This document shows positions 37,096-45,516 of a stretch of DNA of 64,000 nt, in pieces. The position numbers and the translations under genes were made by a program. The notes below the pieces were generated by a model. The model did not search any database. It was not told the origin of the DNA and worked only from the letters and a program-made list of their open reading frames with translations. This DNA is from an uncultured Hyphomicrobiales bacterium (GTDB lineage: Bacteria > Pseudomonadota > Alphaproteobacteria > Rhizobiales > Rhizobiaceae): contig CALTTH010000008.1 of the NCBI GenBank assembly GCA_943908365.1, positions 14,430 to 78,429 on the forward strand, given 5' to 3'. The first letter of the stretch is position 1. Every line of letters begins with the position of its first letter.

Positions 37096-38580
37096 TCAGC
37101 CGGCGGCTGGCGCGGGTGCGCCTTGGCTCTTGCGCGCTCTCACAAGACCGATGATTTTCTTCAAAAGCGCGCGTTCCGTCAGCAGGATCAGGACGCCATA
37201 TATCACGCCCCCAGCGACGGCGCCGACCAGCACCTGCATGTAGGCATGCGGAAGCGCGTCAGCTGTCCATTGCAGAATGTAGCGGACCGCAAGGGCCATG
37301 ACGAAAGCCGAGATCATCGGCCGGCTGCTGACATAGAGGCCCGAAAAGAAGGGGGTTTCACTCGCCTTGAACACGGCCCAGGAATAGGCAATCAGTGTTG
37401 CCGCATTGACGACGCAGAGCCATATCATCGCGTCTATGAGAGAGCCATAAGCCGCGGCAGCCCAAACAGCAGCGGTGGTCACGACGGCGCGGAGCGTTGC
37501 GGACCAGAAGAGCACGCGTCCATAGCCCGCCCCCTTCAGATAGGGGATGAAGGTGCTGCATGGGGTGAGGATGGCTTTCGACAGCGCGAGCAGCCCAAGC
37601 ACTGGCCAGGCATAGGCCCAGTTCTGGCCGAAAATCACCAGCATCGCCGGTTCTGCAACGGCCCAAAGACCAAACATCATCGGTGCCAGAATGACGGTCA
37701 ACACCTGCGTGCTGAACATCAGCGCTTCGCGCCGCCGCTGCCGGTCGTCCATCATGCGGCTAAACGCCGGGAAAAGAACGCCCATCACGGCAGAAAGCAC
37801 GACCTGGTTGGGAATGCTGGCAAAGCGATTGGACGCGGAGTAAGCGCCGGCATCGGCAAGCCCGAGATAGCGGGCGATGATCACCATCGGCGACTGGAAT
37901 GTGACGAAGTTGGCGATCTCCGAGCCCATCAGGCCGGAGCTGAAGCCGAGCAAGGGGATCAACCGTCTTGGCTTCATGACGAGGCGCGGGGTATAGCGCG
38001 ACACGGCATAGAGCCCGACAAGCCGGATGAGGGCTGCGGCGAAAAGCTGGATGATTAGAGCCCAAACGCCGAAGCCGGCAAAGGCCAAGACGACGGCGAG
38101 GATGGCTGCAGCACTTTCCGACGTCATGCTCCAGATGGCGTCCTTGCTGAAGTTCATCCGGCGCGCCAGAAGCGAATAGGCAACATCGCCTGCTAGTTGC
38201 AGCGGAATGAGAAAGGCCATGATACGCAGCAGATAGGCGCTTTCCACAGCACCCAAGAGGCCACCGAAGAACTCTGCACCGAAGTAGAGGATGGCGGCCA
38301 TGGTGCAGGAAATTGCCAGATTGGCCCAGAAGACGGTATGGATCGTATCCATATCCTCTTCCTTTTCCACAATCAGAGCGGAGGTCAGACCAGCGCCTGC
38401 AATCATCGTCAAAAACTGCACGACAGTGAGCCCGACAGCGACAACGCCGAATTCTTCCGGTGTGAGCAAACGTGCAAGAATCGGGACTGTGACAAATTTA
38501 AGCCCGAATGTGCCTGTCTTTGAGAGCACGCTCCAGCCGACATTGGCCGTGATGGTTTTGACGCTTGGGGCTGGAGGCAT
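37096..38580 (-). CDS. exoT: Succinoglycan flippase ExoT (Wzx/MATE-like)
   Basis: This 494-residue polytopic protein, with about 12-14 helices, belongs to the polysaccharide transport superfamily. It begins PSVKTITANVGWSVLSKTGTFG. It flips lipid-linked octasaccharide across the inner membrane. ATG 38580 gives 494 residues, the size I recall for S. meliloti ExoT, and has an AGGATGG ribosome site. An open frame upstream to 38784 would overlap divergent exoW and is rejected. Confidence 0.9.
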   Translation of the reverse strand: MPPAPSVKTITANVGWSVLSKTGTFGLKFVTVPILARLLTPEEFGVVAVGLTVVQFLTMIAGAGLTSALIVEKEEDMDTIHTVFWANLAISCTMAAILYFGAEFFGGLLGAVESAYLLRIMAFLIPLQLAGDVAYSLLARRMNFSKDAIWSMTSESAAAILAVVLAFAGFGVWALIIQLFAAALIRLVGLYAVSRYTPRLVMKPRRLIPLLGFSSGLMGSEIANFVTFQSPMVIIARYLGLADAGAYSASNRFASIPNQVVLSAVMGVLFPAFSRMMDDRQRRREALMFSTQVLTVILAPMMFGLWAVAEPAMLVIFGQNWAYAWPVLGLLALSKAILTPCSTFIPYLKGAGYGRVLFWSATLRAVVTTAAVWAAAAYGSLIDAMIWLCVVNAATLIAYSWAVFKASETPFFSGLYVSSRPMISAFVMALAVRYILQWTADALPHAYMQVLVGAVAGGVIYGVLILLTERALLKKIIGLVRARKSQGAPAPAAG

Positions 38581-38700
38581 GGGTCCATCCTGTGTCTGGA
38601 GGCCGGCAAAAATCGTGGAGCCGGCGGGAGGGTTGCCACTCATCGGGGCCGTAAGTCTACGGCGGGCCCGACACTTCTTGATGAAACAAGGGGCGAAACA
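38581..38700. promoter_or_regulatory. Divergent promoter region of exoT and exoW
   Basis: This 120-bp spacer separates the two divergent starts and must contain both promoters. It is GC-rich, and no clear dyad or consensus box stands out. Confidence 0.5.
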
Positions 38701-39669
38701 ATGGCGAAATTTACAGTCGTTATTCCATACTACCAGAAGAAGCATGGCATACTCGGTCGAGCGCTCGCATCGGTTTTTTCTCAAGCGTGCCAGGATTTCG
38801 ATCTCGTCATTGTCGACGACGAATCGCCGTATCCCATTGAAAATGAACTGGCGGAGCTAACTGAAGAGCAGAAAAACCGCATCAAGGTGGTCAAGCAGGC
38901 GAATGCCGGTCCAGGTGGCGCGCGCAATACCGGGCTCGATCATGTGCCCGCCGAAACGCGCTATGTGGCCTTTCTTGATTCGGACGACATCTGGACGCCG
39001 GAGCACCTGAAAAATGCCGAGCTCAGCCTCGATCGGTTCGAAGGCGAATGCTACTGGGCGTCCATGCAGGCGAGCGATGAATTCTATTATCACTTCGCCA
39101 TGTCGGAACTCGAAAAGAACGAGGGCGCAGCCCGTCTAAGCGAATCACCGCGTGTCATCGAGCTGCCGGATCTCGCCAGCGTCATGCTCCGCAACTGGAG
39201 CTTCCTGCATCTTTCCTGCATGGTCATCGGCAGGCCGCTCTTCGAAAAGATCCGTTTCGATCCCGCTCTTCGGCTGGCGGCAGAGGACGTGCTCTTCTTC
39301 TGCGACTGCATTCTCGCATCCAAGCGCACCCTGCTATGCGACGATGCCGGTGCGGCACGCGGCATGGGTGTGAACATCTTCCACAGCATCGACAACACCT
39401 CGCCAGAATTCCTGCGCCAGCAGTTCAATACCTGGGTCGCGCTCGACACCTTGCAAAGCAGGTTTTCAACACGACCCGCCGATGTTGCGTCTATCGCATC
39501 TTACAAAAATACAGCGCGCAGACAGGCGCTTTGGAGCCAGGCGGGTAATCTGAAACGGCGCAAGGCGCCGGAGCTTGGCCTCCTGTTCAAATGGATGATG
39601 CGTGATCCAGCAATTTTGCGTGCAGCTTTCGAACTCGGTGCGGGCAAATTTGCCCGCTCAAAGTCATAA
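38701..39669 (+). CDS. exoW: Succinoglycan glycosyltransferase ExoW (GT2)
   Basis: This 322-residue GT-A enzyme opens with FTVVIPYYQKKHGILGRAL and carries VIVDDESPYPIE, the Gly-rich NAGPGGARNTGLDH motif and FLDSDDIWTPEHLKN. ExoW adds the seventh sugar, a side-chain glucose. A GGGGCGAAAC purine stretch precedes the ATG. It forms a two-gene operon with exoV. Confidence 0.9.
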   Translation: MAKFTVVIPYYQKKHGILGRALASVFSQACQDFDLVIVDDESPYPIENELAELTEEQKNRIKVVKQANAGPGGARNTGLDHVPAETRYVAFLDSDDIWTPEHLKNAELSLDRFEGECYWASMQASDEFYYHFAMSELEKNEGAARLSESPRVIELPDLASVMLRNWSFLHLSCMVIGRPLFEKIRFDPALRLAAEDVLFFCDCILASKRTLLCDDAGAARGMGVNIFHSIDNTSPEFLRQQFNTWVALDTLQSRFSTRPADVASIASYKNTARRQALWSQAGNLKRRKAPELGLLFKWMMRDPAILRAAFELGAGKFARSKS

Positions 39670-39703
39670 TCTCTGCATCCCGTTTTTCTTTCAGGAGTGA
39701 TCC

Positions 39704-40657
39704 ATGAAACCTTACCATTGGGAATCCCATCACGGGAATTTCGGCGACGACCTCAATCTCTGGCTCTGGGATTTCCTGCTGCCGGGGCTTCGCGATGTTC
39801 ATCCGGATGTTCTGCTCGTCGGCGTCGGCACCGTTCTCAACGATGTGCTCTTCCCTCCCGGCCAGCGCAAGTTGGTGATCGGCAGCGGATATGGCTATGG
39901 TGCCGTGCCGGATACATCGAACCCCAATCTCTGGGATATCCGTTGCGTGCGTGGTGAAATGACCGCTGCCAAGCTTGGATTGCCGCCCGAGAAGGGCATC
40001 GTCGATCCCGCCGTGATGGTGACGGAGATGCCGGAGTTCCAGAACCTGCAGAAGATCTACAAGAAGACTTTCGTTCCTCATTGGGAATCGGCGGAGTTCG
40101 GTATGTGGGACACTGTGTGCGAACCGGCTGGTCTCACCTATCTCGATCCGAGAGGAGAGGCGAAATCCGTCATCAAGCAGATTGCACAGTCGGAAATGAT
40201 CGTGGCCGAATCCATGCATGGCGCAATCCTTGCCGATGCGTTTAGGGTTCCCTGGGTGGCGGTCAGCACCTCGCAATCGATCAACAGCTTCAAGTGGAGT
40301 GACTGGGCGGGAAGCGTTGGCGTCAGCTACGAGCCTCGTTACATTCCCGTGTCTACACGCGCAGAAGCTGCAAAGAAGGGCTCGAAGTTCTGGGGCATGA
40401 GTTTTCCGCCTCCGCCCCCGCCGGTGATCGTCGAACATATTTCTGCCGTGTCACATGACGATGGCGACGTGCTCGTCCGTGCCGAGACCCAACGGCCGCT
40501 GCGCAAACTGGCAAAGCAGGTCCTCGCCGCTCCGTCGATCCTGGCGCTTTGGCAGGCAAGTCGTGCGGAACCAAGACTGAGCCCCGACGGACGGCTGGAG
40601 GAACGCAAGGAGCGCTTTCAGGCGGTTCTCGAGACAGTCAAGCGGGACTACTTCTGA
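39704..40657 (+). CDS. exoV: Succinoglycan pyruvyl transferase ExoV
   Basis: This 317-residue protein belongs to the polysaccharide pyruvyl transferase family, with MKPYHWESHHGNFGDDLN at the N-terminus, VLLVGVGTVLNDVL, and the SEMIVAESMHGAILADA motif. It adds a pyruvyl ketal to the terminal side-chain glucose. It follows exoW by 34 bp with a CAGGAGTG ribosome site, and is convergent with exoU. Confidence 0.92.
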   Translation: MKPYHWESHHGNFGDDLNLWLWDFLLPGLRDVHPDVLLVGVGTVLNDVLFPPGQRKLVIGSGYGYGAVPDTSNPNLWDIRCVRGEMTAAKLGLPPEKGIVDPAVMVTEMPEFQNLQKIYKKTFVPHWESAEFGMWDTVCEPAGLTYLDPRGEAKSVIKQIAQSEMIVAESMHGAILADAFRVPWVAVSTSQSINSFKWSDWAGSVGVSYEPRYIPVSTRAEAAKKGSKFWGMSFPPPPPPVIVEHISAVSHDDGDVLVRAETQRPLRKLAKQVLAAPSILALWQASRAEPRLSPDGRLEERKERFQAVLETVKRDYF

Positions 40658-40665
40658 AACGGAAC

Positions 40666-40698
40666 ACGCCGCTTTTTCCTTCAGGAAGACAGCGGCGT
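40666..40698. terminator. Candidate bidirectional terminator between exoV and exoU
   Basis: An 8-bp stem (ACGCCGCT / AGCGGCGT) encloses a loop containing the exoU stop codon and a TTTTT run. It lies in the 23-bp gap between convergent stops. The T run sits in the loop, not after the stem, so function is uncertain. Confidence 0.4.
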
Positions 40699-41670
40699 TC
40701 CTTTCAGGAGATAACGGATATCGGCGGGCTGAGCGGGCTTCTTGCGCAGGCGCGCTGTTTTGTCGTGCCAAATTCCGTTGGTGATGGCGGGAACGGCGGG
40801 AAGGCGCCGCAATGCATGAACCATGGCGCCACCCAAGCCACGCTGTGACTTGGCGTCGAGGAAATCCCGCAACTCGAACTTCTCCCGAATGTGCTGCTCA
40901 TGCTCCTTCAGCACCGATTGTTCTTCCGCCGACAGAGCATAGTCGACGAGAAACTTGCGATCGGCCTCGTAGAGCAGCCTGAGATCCTGCGTGCTGTGTC
41001 GCCCGCTCAAGGAATTGCCGCGCACGATGGCACCGTAACCGCAATTGTGGATAACCTTGTAGCGTGCGCCTGAGGCAAGTGCCCGAACGTAGAGTTCATA
41101 ATCCTCACCAAGACGCAATGCCTCGTCATAGCGAAGCTGGTGCTGTTCGAGAAACGACCGGCGGATGACGGGTTTCAGAAATCCGGTTTCGCCGCGCTCA
41201 ATTCCTCTCGTGGAAATATTTCCTTTCACGAAGTCCGTAAGCGTCAGGAAGTGATGCTGGGGAGCAAAGCGATGGGGAATGATATTGGTTGCCGAAGGCG
41301 ACCCTTGCTGAATGAATGCAATATTGTCCGCGACCAGATCCCAGTCGTCCTCCGCGACCATTGCAGCAAAGCGGCCTTGGAAGAAGAAATCGTCAGCATC
41401 CAGAATGCTGATCAGCGGCGCAGAGGAAATGCCTATCGCATGATTGCGCGCGGCAGAGGGACCGCGATTGACGTCGAAGCGCTCGACGATCAGCCGTCCC
41501 GTTCCGTCATCGCATTGCTTCGCAACCTGAAACGTGTCGTCGGTGGATGCATCGTCGATGACAACGGCTTCCGAGACTTCCGGCTCCGCCAGCGCTGATC
41601 GGACCGCCTCTGCGATCGTCGATGACGCGTTTTTAGCCGCTATGATGACGCAGATGGATTGTGAGCCCAT
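40681..41670 (-). CDS. exoU: Succinoglycan glycosyltransferase ExoU (GT2)
   Basis: This 329-residue GT2 enzyme has SICVIIAAKNASSTIAEAV, VVIDDASTDDTFQ, NRGPSAARNHAIG and ISILDADDFFFQ. ExoU adds the sixth sugar of the succinoglycan repeat. ATG 41670 has a CGGGAGCG site and is preferred to ATG 41694. It lies downstream of exoX on the same strand, with a perfect dyad in the spacer (41747-41766). Confidence 0.88.
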   Translation of the reverse strand: MGSQSICVIIAAKNASSTIAEAVRSALAEPEVSEAVVIDDASTDDTFQVAKQCDDGTGRLIVERFDVNRGPSAARNHAIGISSAPLISILDADDFFFQGRFAAMVAEDDWDLVADNIAFIQQGSPSATNIIPHRFAPQHHFLTLTDFVKGNISTRGIERGETGFLKPVIRRSFLEQHQLRYDEALRLGEDYELYVRALASGARYKVIHNCGYGAIVRGNSLSGRHSTQDLRLLYEADRKFLVDYALSAEEQSVLKEHEQHIREKFELRDFLDAKSQRGLGGAMVHALRRLPAVPAITNGIWHDKTARLRKKPAQPADIRYLLKGTPLSS

Positions 41671-41746
41671 GACTTCGCTCCCGTTCTTCAGCATTCGACA
41701 CGATTACTGCAGAGGAAACATGTCAGGGATGAGGAGAGGGAAGTGC

Positions 41747-41766
41747 TATTTCGCACCTGCGAAATA
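41747..41766. promoter_or_regulatory. Perfect dyad upstream of exoU, candidate regulator site
   Basis: Arms TATTTCGCA and TGCGAAATA are exact inverted copies separated by CC. The dyad lies 77 bp upstream of the exoU start and 31 bp past the exoX stop. A weak outer pair (GTGC / GCAC) extends it. No poly-T tract follows, so a DNA-binding site is likelier than a terminator. The TATTTC-GAAATA layout loosely recalls Ros-type boxes. Confidence 0.45.
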
Positions 41767-41796
41767 TATTCAAAGCACCTCAGGAGGTCAGCGCGG

Positions 41797-42087
41797 TCAG
41801 ATATCCTTCAGCGTCGGGCGATGACGACTGACGGCCGAGATGGGTTCCGGGCCTGCCTGGTCGGCTGAAGCCGGCCGATCCTTTTGAAATTCCAGTGTCT
41901 TGCGCATGCGCTTCTTCTCGCGCGATACCATGAAGACGACACCGATGAAGTAGCAGATCTGAATGACGACAAGCGAGATGGCTGTCTGTATCAACGTCGT
42001 GTAGAACGAGCCATGGATCCAATAGGTCGCCACTGCGAACACCAGCAAGGCGCAGATCATGCTGACGAAAACGCGGGGCGCGTACAT
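41797..42087 (-). CDS. exoX: Exopolysaccharide production inhibitor ExoX
   Basis: This 96-residue protein has two adjacent membrane helices (about residues 5-24 and 28-50: VFVSMICALLVFAVATY, TAISLVVIQICYFIGVVFMV) and a basic C-terminal tail. Size, topology and position beside exoU match ExoX/PsiA, which restrains the ExoY priming transferase post-translationally. ATG 42087 has an AGGAGAGA ribosome site; longer in-frame starts up to 42168 lack one. exoY itself is not in the window. Confidence 0.82.
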   Translation of the reverse strand: MYAPRVFVSMICALLVFAVATYWIHGSFYTTLIQTAISLVVIQICYFIGVVFMVSREKKRMRKTLEFQKDRPASADQAGPEPISAVSRHRPTLKDI

Positions 42088-42429
42088 GTCTCTCTCCTCG
42101 CCTGATGCTATCCCAGTTTGCAGCATACAATTTTTCATCGGTTCTTTTTCCATAAAATATATGGGCAAATTGGCATCGTTTCAACCAAGTAATAGGCTCA
42201 AATACTCTGCTGAACATGAAATTCAGGTAAGGTTTCAAGGTAAAAATCTACTCAACAAAGATATTTTCGCATCGGAGAATGCACCCTTGTGCGATCCCCC
42301 GTGTCCGGAATCCTAAGCAAGACGTGACGTCCCGTTGCTAATAACCGGTTCCGCTTCGCCTCTGCAGACTTCGTTAACTATGTAGACCGTAAAACTTGGG
42401 AACCGATTCTCAAGCTGTCAGGTGTACGT
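42088..42429. other. Intergenic region upstream of exoX
   Basis: This 340-bp region separates divergent exoX and the DUF6074-like gene. It is notably AT-rich from about 42115 to 42270 and contains an imperfect CCATA/TATGG dyad (42149-42163). This is probably where the exoX promoter lies. No gene is supported. Confidence 0.5.
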
Positions 42430-42699
42430 GTGTCCAAGCGTTCCGAAGTAATTGCGTTTCCCGTCAAAAATCGTGTCCGCGACATTCAGCGTTGCGTCGA
42501 TATGCTGGAGACCCTCCAAGGGGATCAAGCCAACCGATTCTGGCGGGATGAGTGCCGCGCGCTTGCTGCGCATCTGACGGAACTCGGCTACGACGACACA
42601 GCCATGCGCCACGAGGTCATGGAATTTCAGAACGCGGTCCAGGCGCAGCTCTGGGCGCAATCCCAGACCGAAGAAGCCGCACGCCGCGATACGTACTAA
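42430..42699 (+). CDS. DUF6074-like conserved hypothetical protein
   Basis: This 89-residue helical protein opens with SKRSEVIAFPVKNRVRDIQRC and contains RFWRDECRALAAHLTELGY. It resembles the small Rhizobiales family DUF6074, of unknown function, by its VIAFP opening and spaced Trp/Arg residues. It starts with GTG at 42430. It is convergent with the LacI-type regulator gene, and no partner gene is apparent. Confidence 0.7.
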   Translation: MSKRSEVIAFPVKNRVRDIQRCVDMLETLQGDQANRFWRDECRALAAHLTELGYDDTAMRHEVMEFQNAVQAQLWAQSQTEEAARRDTY

Positions 42700-42728
42700 A
42701 GGTTTCTCGTAATCCGCCCGATCGGCGT

Positions 42729-43772
42729 CTAGCTTTTGTCGCGCGATTTGTGGCTGCGCCGTGAAGGTGCTGCGACGGAGTTTCTCACCACCAGGTCGGG
42801 TGTCAGCAACACTTCCTGTCGGGTCGGCTCGTCATTGTTGAGAAGCTGCAACAGAAGCGCCATTGCATGTTTGCCAATGGCGCTGCGAGGCTGGCGAATG
42901 GTCGTGAGCGGGGGCGACATGAAGACGGCTTGCGGAATATCGTCAAAGCCGGTGACCGAAAAGTCGTCCGGCACATCATAGCCGCGGGCTGAGAGGCCGA
43001 TCATGACGCCAATTGCTGTCTGGTCGTTGACGCACATGAACGCCGTCGGCAACCTGTCGCGCATGAAAAGCTGCTCCACCGCCAGCCTGCCACTTTCCAG
43101 TGTCCCATCACCTTCCAGGATCATGCGGCTACTTTTAGGAAGTCCAGCCGCGTCCATCCCTTCGTCAAACCCTGCCCGTCTTCGCATATAGGCTAGACGG
43201 ACTCTGGAATCGCCGATGAAGGCGATGTGCTCATGGCCCTCGGCAATCAGCATATCCACGACTTTGCGAGCGCCTGCGGTATCGTTGACGCCGACGTAGG
43301 GGATGCCGCCATTGAAGATCGGCTCGAAAACGCCGACGCTTGGCGGGAGACGTGCCGTCATGGCCTGGTGGCCGAAGGGCAATATGCCGGTAAAGAGGAT
43401 TAGGCCGGCCGTCTGGTTGGCGTTGAGGAATTTCAGATATTCCAGACCGCGTTGGGCATCGTTCTGCGTGTGGCCGATCAATATGCCATAGCCGTGGGCC
43501 CGCGCCTCGTTCTCCAGTCCAATGAGAATATTGGAGAAGTTGGGGTCGCCGATATCGGGTGCCACGACAAGAATCATGTTCGAGCGGCCGAGTCTCAGGC
43601 TCCGCGCCACCGCATTGGTGGTGTAGCCTGTGACGGCAATGGCTTGATTGACCTTCAATCGGGTAGAATTGGCTACTTTTTCAGGGTTGTGGATGGCGCG
43701 CGATACGGTGGCAATCGATACCTCCGCAATACGGGCTACATCTTCTATGGTGGCTGTTGGCGAATTGGACAA
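42729..43772 (-). CDS. LacI-family transcriptional regulator
   Basis: This 347-residue repressor has a helix-turn-helix at residues 8-27 (TIEDVARIAEVSIATVSRAI), a hinge helix at about 50-60 and a periplasmic-binding-protein-like effector domain. The start appears to be TTG at 43772, preceded by GAGG. It is divergent from the ribose-type importer, and the twin palindromes in between are its probable operators. The effector is probably the imported sugar or a phosphorylated derivative. Confidence 0.9.
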   Translation of the reverse strand: MSNSPTATIEDVARIAEVSIATVSRAIHNPEKVANSTRLKVNQAIAVTGYTTNAVARSLRLGRSNMILVVAPDIGDPNFSNILIGLENEARAHGYGILIGHTQNDAQRGLEYLKFLNANQTAGLILFTGILPFGHQAMTARLPPSVGVFEPIFNGGIPYVGVNDTAGARKVVDMLIAEGHEHIAFIGDSRVRLAYMRRRAGFDEGMDAAGLPKSSRMILEGDGTLESGRLAVEQLFMRDRLPTAFMCVNDQTAIGVMIGLSARGYDVPDDFSVTGFDDIPQAVFMSPPLTTIRQPRSAIGKHAMALLLQLLNNDEPTRQEVLLTPDLVVRNSVAAPSRRSHKSRDKS

Positions 43773-43862
43773 AGATAAGCCTCGGGTCTATCTGCGACCG
43801 GACACTACACACGCCGCGCGTTGCGTCAAATGGATTGATCACATCTGTGTAACAACTGCAAA

Positions 43863-43897
43863 TGTAAACCTTTACATCGCCCATGTAAAGGTTTACA
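43863..43897. promoter_or_regulatory. Twin LacI-type operators in a perfect 35-bp inverted repeat
   Basis: Two 15-bp arms, TGTAAACCTTTACAT and ATGTAAAGGTTTACA, are exact reverse complements separated by CGCCC. Each arm is itself a near-palindrome (GTAAA-CC-TTTAC), the usual shape of a LacI-family operator. The block ends 40 bp before the importer ATPase start and 90 bp upstream of the regulator start. Repression of the importer is inferred. Confidence 0.75.
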
Positions 43898-43937
43898 CCA
43901 GCCTTGCGGAATGGGAGCCGCATGGAGGAGTGGTGGG

Positions 43938-45458
43938 ATGGAAACCGTCGAGAACGGCAATGCTGTGCTATGCGCGCGCCGGGTTTCAAAATCGTTCAAT
44001 GGGGTGCAGGTCCTCTTCAGCGTCAATTTCGAGCTGAAGGCAGGCGAGATCCACGCGTTGATGGGTGAGAACGGTGCCGGTAAATCGACACTGGTCAAGG
44101 TCCTCTCCGGCTTCGAGCAGCCAAGCTCCGGTGAAATCCTTCTGGACGGGCAGCCGGTGAAGCTGCCGCCGAACGGCGCCGCAGAGGCGCTCGGCATCGT
44201 CATCATTCACCAGGAATTCAACCTCGCGGACCACCTGACCGTGGCCGAAAGCATCTTCCTCGGCCGAGAGGTGACCCGCTTCGGCGTGCTCGACAGAAAG
44301 TTCATGCGGGCGGAAACGCGGCGCATTCTCGATCTCCTCAACTGTCATGTCGATGAAGACGCGATGATCTCAAGCCTCTCCATCGCGGAAAAACAGATGG
44401 TGGAGATCGCCAAAGCCATTAGCCGCGAAGCGCGCATCGTCTTCATGGATGAGCCGACCGCCGTTCTTTCCCGTGAGGAGACGAATTACCTCTTCAAACA
44501 GGTGCGTAAGCTGCGCGATCAGGGCACCAGTTTCGTCTTCGTCTCGCACAAGCTGGATGAGGTGATGGAACTGACCGACCGGGTGACCGTGCTTCGCGAC
44601 GGCCACTGGGTGAAGACTGCACCCACCTCAATGCTGGATGGCGAGGCGATCGCCCAGCTTATGGTCGGTCGCGAGCTTTCGAGCCTCTACCCTGCAAAAC
44701 GCGAGCCGGACGTCGACGAACAGATTGTCCTCAATGTCAAAGGCCTCTCCACCGGTTATGTAAAGGACGCCAGTTTCGAACTGCGCAAAGGCGAAATCCT
44801 CGGCTTCTCCGGTCTGATCGGCTCTGGCCGAACGGAGTTGATGGAGGCGATCGTCGGCATCAAGGCAAGCCAGACAGGAGAGGTGGAGGCCAATGGCGTT
44901 ACGCTGCCATCGCATGATCTGCACGCTTCGATCAATGCGGGGCTGGCTTACATGACCAAGGATCGCAAATCCAAGGGCCTGTTGCTGGGGTCGGGCATGG
45001 GGCTCAATCTCACCTTGCAATCGCTCGACCGGCATGGCCGCTTCGGCTATCTCAGTTCCGGCAGCGAGGCCAGAGCGCTGGAAAAGGCGCGTCGTCGCTT
45101 CGACATCCGTGTGCGAGACGGCAATGTGATGGTTGGCCGCATGTCCGGTGGCAACCAGCAGAAGCTTCTCTTGGCGAAAGTCATGGAGACCGAGCCGAAG
45201 ATCATCATTATCGACGAGCCGACACGAGGCATCGATGTCGGCACCAAACAGCAAATCTATCATTTCATCTCGGCGCTTGCGCGAGACGGTCATTCGATCA
45301 TTGTCGTTTCTTCCGAAATGCAGGAAGTCATCGGACTTTGCACCCGCGTTGCGGTGATGCGCGAAGGCCGGATCGTTGGCATGCTCGAGGGCGACGAGAT
45401 CAACGAACACGAAATCATGCGCTATGCCGCCGGATTGAAAACAAAAACAGCCGCCTGA
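43938..45458 (+). CDS. Ribose-type ABC transporter ATP-binding protein (RbsA/MglA family)
   Basis: This 506-residue tandem ATPase has a first domain with Walker A GENGAGKST (43-51), signature-region SIAEKQMVEIA and Walker B IVFMDEPT. The second domain has the degenerate Walker A GLIGSGRTELMEAI typical of RbsA-type proteins, signature MSGGNQQK and Walker B IIIIDEPTRGIDVG. ATG 43938 has a GGAGG site; ATG 43911 is less likely. It is the first gene of the importer operon. Confidence 0.92.
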   Translation: METVENGNAVLCARRVSKSFNGVQVLFSVNFELKAGEIHALMGENGAGKSTLVKVLSGFEQPSSGEILLDGQPVKLPPNGAAEALGIVIIHQEFNLADHLTVAESIFLGREVTRFGVLDRKFMRAETRRILDLLNCHVDEDAMISSLSIAEKQMVEIAKAISREARIVFMDEPTAVLSREETNYLFKQVRKLRDQGTSFVFVSHKLDEVMELTDRVTVLRDGHWVKTAPTSMLDGEAIAQLMVGRELSSLYPAKREPDVDEQIVLNVKGLSTGYVKDASFELRKGEILGFSGLIGSGRTELMEAIVGIKASQTGEVEANGVTLPSHDLHASINAGLAYMTKDRKSKGLLLGSGMGLNLTLQSLDRHGRFGYLSSGSEARALEKARRRFDIRVRDGNVMVGRMSGGNQQKLLLAKVMETEPKIIIIDEPTRGIDVGTKQQIYHFISALARDGHSIIVVSSEMQEVIGLCTRVAVMREGRIVGMLEGDEINEHEIMRYAAGLKTKTAA

Positions 45459-45516
45459 ACGACACTGTCAATTGAGGGGTCGTCGCGGGCAATAGGGGCA
45501 GGACGGGAGGTCTGTT

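Noticed and set aside
37006..38058. Open frame of 350 codons on the plus strand antisense to exoT
   Set aside because: It is the complement of a clear flippase gene and shows only His/Arg/Glu-rich shadow sequence.
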